Shown: positions 6,908 to 11,201 of the stretch, one piece after another
Position numbering within the stretch: position 1 is the first letter of the stretch
Layout: each line of letters starts with the position of its first letter
Assembly (NCBI RefSeq): GCF_000185845.1
Contig: NZ_GL629647.1
Coordinates: 195,546 to 206,746, forward strand
Length of the DNA stretch: 11,201 nt
DNA from: Segatella salivae DSM 15606
Lineage (GTDB): Bacteria; Bacteroidota; Bacteroidia; Bacteroidales; Bacteroidaceae
Direction: 5' to 3'
Notes under the pieces: model-generated
The model's database searches: none
The model's input: the letters and a program-made list of their open reading frames with translations, nothing else
What the model was told of the DNA's origin: nothing
Translations under genes and position numbers: made by a program

Positions 6908-9274
6908 TTATAAATCAATTGTAATTCGCGTATTTAGCTGCCTTCCTGTGAGATAATTTGGGATGGCATATTGCACATTCCTCACATCCGTTATCCAATG
7001 ATAACTGTTCACATTGCTTATACCAAACAAGTTTAAGCATTCAATGCCTAACCAAATGTTTTTGACTACAGCCGACGTTTTCTTTGTGTTGTCAATTAGT
7101 CTATAGCTCATGCCAAGGTCAACGCGTTTGTAGGCAGGTGCACGAAAGGCACTTCTTTTGAGTTCATTATGTGGAGTAGAGAATGGCAAACCATCTGCAA
7201 AGGTCATCGCCAATGATAGTTTCCACCTTTCAGTACCAGGGAAATAGTCGGTGAAGAACATGTTAAAGGCATAACGTTGGTCGGTTGGCAGAGGCATGTT
7301 TATGCCATGGTGTTGCATAGAAGTATTCATTAGCGAGAGGCTAATCCATGAGTTTGTGTTCGGAACAAACTCTCCATACAACTTAAAGTCTATGCCGGCA
7401 GCGTGTCCTTTAGCGTCATTTGCCCCATAATAAATCACCTTCACGTTGTTGATAGAGTAGGGAATGAGGTTACTTAGCATCTTATAATAAGCTTCAGCAG
7501 TAAACTTGAAGGGGCGCTTGCCTACAAAGAATCGATAGTCGAAGCCTGCTATGAAGTGAATAGAACGCTGACTTCTAATCTTCTCATTAAGCTTTGCTGT
7601 CGTGGTATGATTTGTTGTTGTCGTATCAAGGAGTTCTTTGAAGAAAGGAGCCTGATAATATAATCCTGTCGCAAGGCGGAAAGTGACATTCGAATTGAAG
7701 GCGGGGATAATGCCCAATGACAAGCGTGGTGAGACGATGGTCTCTTGATTAAAACTCCAGTGGCTCATTCTCAGTCCCATGTTCAATGTGAAATGCGTAT
7801 GTTCACCTTTGCTTGTAAAGTTCCAAGTGTCTTGAATGTAGCCTTCGATGCGTGTTGCATTGATTGTGTTTTGTGCACGAAGTGAATAAATAAGATTCAG
7901 AATCTGGGGATTGTGAGGAATGTTATATCCGCTCGAATCACGCATCTCATATTCACTACTACGCTCTTCAATATGTTCTTTCTTTAGGCTTGCAGCTGCT
8001 TCTACTTGATGTTTATTTGCTCTATGCTGTAGCATCAGCTTCAATGTTCCTACGTTTGCATTAAGATAATTGCGTGCATGTTCAAAATAAGTCCCTACAC
8101 CAAGGTTCTCACTTGTTTCTGTTTGGGTGAGCCAATATTGGCCTTGTATGTCATATTGTTCCTTTTCATGTGTGCTGAATGCCGCACCATTGAGCGATAA
8201 TCTTGTGTTTTTCCCGAGGTGACGAGTGATAGATGCCGAAACATAATAAGTCTTAAACACATCTTTTTCCTGTCCATCGAAATACACACGGAACGACTTA
8301 ACATTCTGCGAAGTGCCGAAACTTGTCTCCCGAGATACAGGAAGAAAGTTATAATTATTGAGGTTTATATTCCCAATAACGTCTATTGTCCAACGATCAT
8401 TGGGGGTATAACTCAAATAGGTTTGATAGTCCATGAAACGTGGTCTATATTCTCCCGTAGTTTCTAATGTGCCCAAAAGGTTATGAGTAGACTTGTAACG
8501 AATGCTGTTAGACCACGAAAACTTGGAGTTGCCAATACCCACATAGGCATCGGCTGACATCAAACTTGCACTTATCTTGGCTTCAAAGTCCTTGGGCTTT
8601 TTGTAGATAATATCTAATGCAGAAGACATCTTATCTCCATATTTGGCTGCAAATCCACCCGTAGAGAAGTCGATTTTATCAACCATATAGGGATTAATGA
8701 CCGACAATCCCTCTTGTTGTCCGCTTCTGACCAAATAGGGTCTGTAGACTTCATTGCCGTTGATGTAGACGCTATTTTCATCAAAGGCGCCACCGCGAAC
8801 GTTATATTGTGAAGAAAGTTCATTGTGAGTAGACACACCGGCTTGCAGTTGAACAAGTTTTTCGACACTATTTCCGTTGGCGGCACGTACATTGTCTAAA
8901 TCTTCTTGCTTTAATTGTTGGTTTTGTCCCGTTTGAATTTTCTGGCCACTAACGTCAATGGTACCTAACGTGTTTTGGCTTTCAGTGAGTGTAATCATCA
9001 ATTTCTGAGTACCTTTAGGCTTTCTCAAAATGCGTGTTTTTGTTTTGAAACCAATAGATGAGAACTTTACAACAACTGAATCTGCACTTTGCAATGTGAG
9101 AGAAAACGTGCCTTTAAGAGATGAAAACGTCACTTTTCCTTGACTACTAATGGTGGCAAACTCAAGAGGTTTGCCCGAACTATCCAGTACGGTGCCGTGA
9201 AGCATGAAACTCTGCGCTTGCATGTGAAGCACAAAAGCAATGAAAAGGATGATTAAAGAGAATCTTGTTTTCAT
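6908..9274 (-). CDS. TonB-dependent outer-membrane receptor
   Basis: A 788-residue active-transport outer-membrane receptor, powered by TonB-ExbBD. The signal peptide MKTRFSLIILFIAFVLHMQA is cleaved near 20-21. A carboxypeptidase-regulatory-like beta-sandwich follows (about 22-105: GTVLDSSGKPLEFATIS, later FSSIGFKTKT). The TonB plug (about 115-225) has NSVEKLVQLQAGV, YNVRGGAFDENSVYINGNEV and FSTGGFAAKYGDKMSSALDI. The remainder is a 22-stranded-type barrel ending in RQLNTRITIDL. SusC proteins are usually about 1000 residues and paired with SusD; this one is shorter and no SusD gene is adjacent. It is therefore an orphan receptor, for example for a metal chelate, vitamin or peptide, and the ligand cannot be assigned. 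I saw no convincing promoter in the 134 bases upstream, which are followed at once by the 41-bp repeat array. Confidence 0.92.
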   Translation of the reverse strand: MKTRFSLIILFIAFVLHMQAQSFMLHGTVLDSSGKPLEFATISSQGKVTFSSLKGTFSLTLQSADSVVVKFSSIGFKTKTRILRKPKGTQKLMITLTESQNTLGTIDVSGQKIQTGQNQQLKQEDLDNVRAANGNSVEKLVQLQAGVSTHNELSSQYNVRGGAFDENSVYINGNEVYRPYLVRSGQQEGLSVINPYMVDKIDFSTGGFAAKYGDKMSSALDIIYKKPKDFEAKISASLMSADAYVGIGNSKFSWSNSIRYKSTHNLLGTLETTGEYRPRFMDYQTYLSYTPNDRWTIDVIGNINLNNYNFLPVSRETSFGTSQNVKSFRVYFDGQEKDVFKTYYVSASITRHLGKNTRLSLNGAAFSTHEKEQYDIQGQYWLTQTETSENLGVGTYFEHARNYLNANVGTLKLMLQHRANKHQVEAAASLKKEHIEERSSEYEMRDSSGYNIPHNPQILNLIYSLRAQNTINATRIEGYIQDTWNFTSKGEHTHFTLNMGLRMSHWSFNQETIVSPRLSLGIIPAFNSNVTFRLATGLYYQAPFFKELLDTTTTNHTTTAKLNEKIRSQRSIHFIAGFDYRFFVGKRPFKFTAEAYYKMLSNLIPYSINNVKVIYYGANDAKGHAAGIDFKLYGEFVPNTNSWISLSLMNTSMQHHGINMPLPTDQRYAFNMFFTDYFPGTERWKLSLAMTFADGLPFSTPHNELKRSAFRAPAYKRVDLGMSYRLIDNTKKTSAVVKNIWLGIECLNLFGISNVNSYHWITDVRNVQYAIPNYLTGRQLNTRITIDL

Positions 9275-9408
9275 ATCTATTTCATAAACGTAAATATGGA
9301 AAGCTTATTGTATAGTAAACCATCATGTGCTGTTGATATTTTGAAGAATCATCATCTGCCTTTTAAAACATAAAATATCAAAAGCATTATGAACTCATCT
9401 TGCTTTTT

Positions 9409-9856
9409 CATGCTTCTGCACACGACAGAAACACCAAATGAAACTTTTTCATGCTTTTGCACGCGACAGAAACACCAAATGAAACTTTTTCGCGCTTCTG
9501 CACGCGACAGAAACGCCAAATGAAACTTTTTCATGCTTCTGCACACGACAGAAACACCAAATGAAACTTTTTCGTGCTTCTGCACACGACAGAAACACCA
9601 AATGAAACTTTTTCGTGCTTCTGCACACGACAGAAACGCCAAATGAAACTTTTTCATGCTTCTGCACGCGACAGAAACACCAAATGAAACTTTTTTGCGC
9701 TTCTGCACACGACAGAAACGCCAAATGAAACTTTTTCGCGCTTCTGTACACGACAGAAACACCAAATGAAACTTTTTTTGCGCTTCTGCACGCGACAGAA
9801 AGACTAAAAAGAAGTTTTTCATGCTGCTGCACACTGCAGAAAGGCCAAACACACAC
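9409..9856. repeat. 41-bp tandem repeat array, about 11 units
   Basis: Units start at 9409, 9450, 9491, 9532, 9573, 9614, 9655, 9696, 9737, 9779 and 9820. Each unit reads roughly CATGCTTCTGCACACGACAG followed by AAACACCAAATGAAACTTTTT. Units 1 and 4 are identical. Units 1-9 differ only by transitions, at unit positions 1, 2, 3, 8, 11, 14 and 25. Unit 9 has one extra T, and units 10-11 are degenerate, as expected at an array edge. Each unit contains TTCTG (7-nt loop) CAGAA. The junctions contain ATGAAA-CTT-TTTCAT wherever the next unit begins CAT. Two minus-strand frames are largely open through the array because the unit (41, not a multiple of 3) has few stops. The Cys/Phe/Arg-rich translation looks like a by-product, so I do not call a gene. 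Direct repeats with no unique spacers rule out CRISPR. The bases between the receptor gene and the array (9275-9408) show no other feature. Confidence 0.95.
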
Positions 9857-9887
9857 TTAAAAACAAATAATAATCAGTAGGCTGATT
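9857..9887 (-). terminator. Probable terminator of the nuclease pair
   Basis: AATCAG (9872-9877) pairs with CTGATT (9882-9887) around a 4-nt loop. Read on the minus strand it is followed by a T-rich run (ATTATTATTTGTTTTTAAG). It is 39 bases past the stop codon of the GIY-YIG gene, between that gene and the repeat array. The stem is short and AT-rich, so confidence is moderate. Confidence 0.4.
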
Positions 9888-9926
9888 GCTTAGAATTATT
9901 CTTTGTCGAGTTCCGTCACAGTCTGC

Positions 9927-10412
9927 TTAGTCTATCAAATTTGCAAATGGGCGTCTACCACCATGCTCTTCCTTAAACTTAGCTATCATTTTTTTTTCAA
10001 CTACACGTGGATCTTCATCCATGGTTTTCCAGCATACGATTAGTTCACGTGAATCCTTCAACTGCCAAATATATCGACCACCCCAATGAGTAGCAAATTC
10101 CCCCTCGCCAAAACGAAGGTAACTACTAAGCCGAGTCTTCAAAGATTTGCCCTTTCCAATATAAACAATAGCCTCATTTGAAATCCAATTATCCCTCAAT
10201 TCCGCAACAGAAACATTTGGATTCTTCGGGGTTTTTCGCTTAAAAAAACCACCAGTTCCTTGTTCAAGAAATTCAGGCTCAGAATTATTTAAGCGTAAGA
10301 AAAGATAAACTCCACTATATGTGGGAATTATTTTATGACTTTTCATAAGGTTTTCCACTGAGATAAAACCTTCGAAGCCATCTTTTTTTAATATTTGAAT
10401 AACATCATTCAT
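9927..10412 (-). CDS. Small GIY-YIG nuclease-like protein
   Basis: A 161-residue protein with the elements of the GIY-YIG endonuclease fold: GVYLFLR (34-40, the GIY motif), IVYIGKG (82-88, the YIG motif), an arginine after it (KTRL, R94), a glutamate in a helix (VVEKKMI, E139) and a final asparagine (PFANL, N158). These match the usual Tyr/Arg/Glu/Asn catalytic set. The stretch between GIY and YIG is about 47 residues, far longer than the 10-20 usual in the family. It carries a basic GGFFKRKTPKNP segment (54-65). There is no signal peptide, membrane segment or extra DNA-binding domain. Its ATG overlaps the stop of the upstream Mrr-like gene (ATGA), so the two are translationally coupled. A DNA-cleaving or repair role is inferred; UvrC- or intron-type function is unlikely given the size and context. 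Confidence 0.8.
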   Translation of the reverse strand: MNDVIQILKKDGFEGFISVENLMKSHKIIPTYSGVYLFLRLNNSEPEFLEQGTGGFFKRKTPKNPNVSVAELRDNWISNEAIVYIGKGKSLKTRLSSYLRFGEGEFATHWGGRYIWQLKDSRELIVCWKTMDEDPRVVEKKMIAKFKEEHGGRRPFANLID

Positions 10413-11134
10413 AGTTCGTTTTGATATAAATTTGCTTTAATATAAAGTTGTGTAGGATTATTTCTGACACCAATAAATGGAACTTGAGATAGCAACAATA
10501 TTATTCCAGAAGAGCAACGTTTCACATATTGATTTATTAGGCTTCGTTCAACTGTACCGTTTTTTTCTAACAGACTATAAGCCATTTTTATGTCTTCTAT
10601 CTCTATTTTACCACGATTACCTTTAGAGGTGATTCTAACAATACCACCCCAGTCAACATTGACGATTTTGTTTTCTCTGTTTCTTGTTTTCAACGTCTTA
10701 CCTTTCAAGGGCATAATGTATGTTTCCCACATCTCGTCAAATGCCATTAGCCCCTTTATTGTTGTCTCATTTTCTATAACACTTTTATAGTTCTGTTCTT
10801 TGAGTTGCTGCACAGAATTATCTTTTAAGTAAATTACTTTTATACCCAATTTTATGGCTACATCTATGGCATCTGGCATACAATCTCCGTCAGTTACCAT
10901 TACTGCCCGTGTACAATCTTTATATGCCATAGCACCATATAATTGCATCATCGCCAGTCGTGTTATTCTTCTGGATGAGCCTCCATACATCTTCGCTTGA
11001 ATAGCTAATTTCTCTTTCCCCTTTGAGGCTATGACATCAATCCCCCAATCACCTGAATAAGGTGTAATAATTGTTTTATAGCCTTGTTGCTTATAATAAT
11101 CTGAAACAAGGTATTCAAATTCTCTTGGTGTCAT
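10409..11134 (-). CDS. Mrr-like PD-(D/E)XK restriction endonuclease
   Basis: A 241-residue protein whose N-terminal half matches the Mrr-type restriction endonuclease domain. Visible are MTPREFEYLVSDYYKQQGY (1-19, the F-E-x-L-V helix), SGDWGIDVIA (27-36) with D33, and LAIQAKMY (43-50) with the Q46-x-K48 catalytic pair. TRAVMVTDGDCMPDAIDVA (75-93) and LGIKVIYLKD (96-105) complete the core. E7, D33, Q46 and K48 are the presumed active-site residues. Mrr family enzymes cut modified or foreign DNA. Residues about 130-241 are not part of that domain; they include a helix-strand pattern (DIKMAYSLLEKNGTVERSLI, NQYVKRCSSGIILLL) that could be a winged-helix recognition domain, which is inference. The ATG at 11134 is preferred over one eight codons upstream because MTPREFE is the normal domain start. 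It overlaps the GIY-YIG gene by ATGA. No methyltransferase is seen nearby. Confidence 0.82.
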   Translation of the reverse strand: MTPREFEYLVSDYYKQQGYKTIITPYSGDWGIDVIASKGKEKLAIQAKMYGGSSRRITRLAMMQLYGAMAYKDCTRAVMVTDGDCMPDAIDVAIKLGIKVIYLKDNSVQQLKEQNYKSVIENETTIKGLMAFDEMWETYIMPLKGKTLKTRNRENKIVNVDWGGIVRITSKGNRGKIEIEDIKMAYSLLEKNGTVERSLINQYVKRCSSGIILLLSQVPFIGVRNNPTQLYIKANLYQNEL

Positions 11135-11153
11135 TATTCTTAATATTTTAATA

Positions 11154-11185
11154 TACAACTACTTAAAGACACGTTGTCAAACAAA
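11154..11185 (-). promoter_or_regulatory. Weak candidate promoter for the nuclease pair
   Basis: On the minus strand, TTTG (11182-11185) is followed after 20 nt by TAGTTGTA (11154-11161), which matches the TAnnTTTG element only partly. It would give a leader of about 15-20 nt before the ATG at 11134. The evidence is weak, and the operon could extend beyond the window edge. Confidence 0.25.
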
Positions 11186-11201
11186 AAAAATGCACAACTG
11201 C

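Noticed and set aside
6908..9274. SusC assignment for the TonB-dependent receptor
   Set aside because: The protein is about 200 residues shorter than typical SusC proteins and no SusD gene is adjacent.
9352..9856. Two long overlapping minus-strand reading frames (166 and 135 codons) across the repeat array
   Set aside because: They translate the same 41-bp unit in its three registers, overlap each other, and give a Cys/Phe/Arg-rich peptide with no signal or domain. The DNA repeat explains them without coding.
9409..9856. CRISPR array
   Set aside because: The units are contiguous direct repeats with no unique spacers between them, and no cas gene is present.

Overview
The window looks like a chromosomal segment of a low-GC Bacteroidales bacterium, probably Prevotellaceae. 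The evidence is the gene families (a carboxypeptidase-regulatory-domain TonB receptor, a Bacteroidetes-type FadL-like porin, PrmA with GNHETT in place of the usual GTHPTT-type motif), the absence of clear Shine-Dalgarno sites, and promoter elements of the Bacteroidetes type (TTTG about 19 nt upstream of TAnnTTTG). The genus is an impression from sequence style and was not determined by any search.

Layout. Bases 1-392 hold no gene, only AT-rich DNA and a perfect 9-bp hairpin. prmA (ribosomal protein L11 methyltransferase) runs leftward. It is divergent from a two-gene rightward unit that encodes a secreted, extremely Tyr/Trp/Gly-rich protein and a FadL/OmpP1-like outer-membrane protein. That unit ends at a very good intrinsic terminator (4154-4190). 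Directly behind the terminator, a consensus promoter drives a MATE transporter gene from an apparently leaderless or near-leaderless start. The MATE gene overlaps rmuC by the ATGA arrangement. rmuC converges on a leftward TonB-dependent receptor gene, with a 12-bp-stem terminator between them.

Upstream of the receptor lies a minisatellite of about eleven 41-bp units (9409-9856). Its units differ almost only by transitions at CG/CA/TG dinucleotides, and each can form two small hairpins. To its right is a leftward, translationally coupled pair: an Mrr-like PD-(D/E)XK endonuclease with an unassigned C-terminal region, followed by a small GIY-YIG nuclease-like protein. This pair is the best candidate for an undescribed system, plausibly a two-nuclease DNA restriction/defence cassette. 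No methyltransferase, integrase, transposase, tRNA, rRNA or CRISPR array is visible here.

The left two thirds are ordinary housekeeping and envelope genes. The right end (array plus nuclease pair) has the look of an accessory region, and its other boundary lies outside the window.
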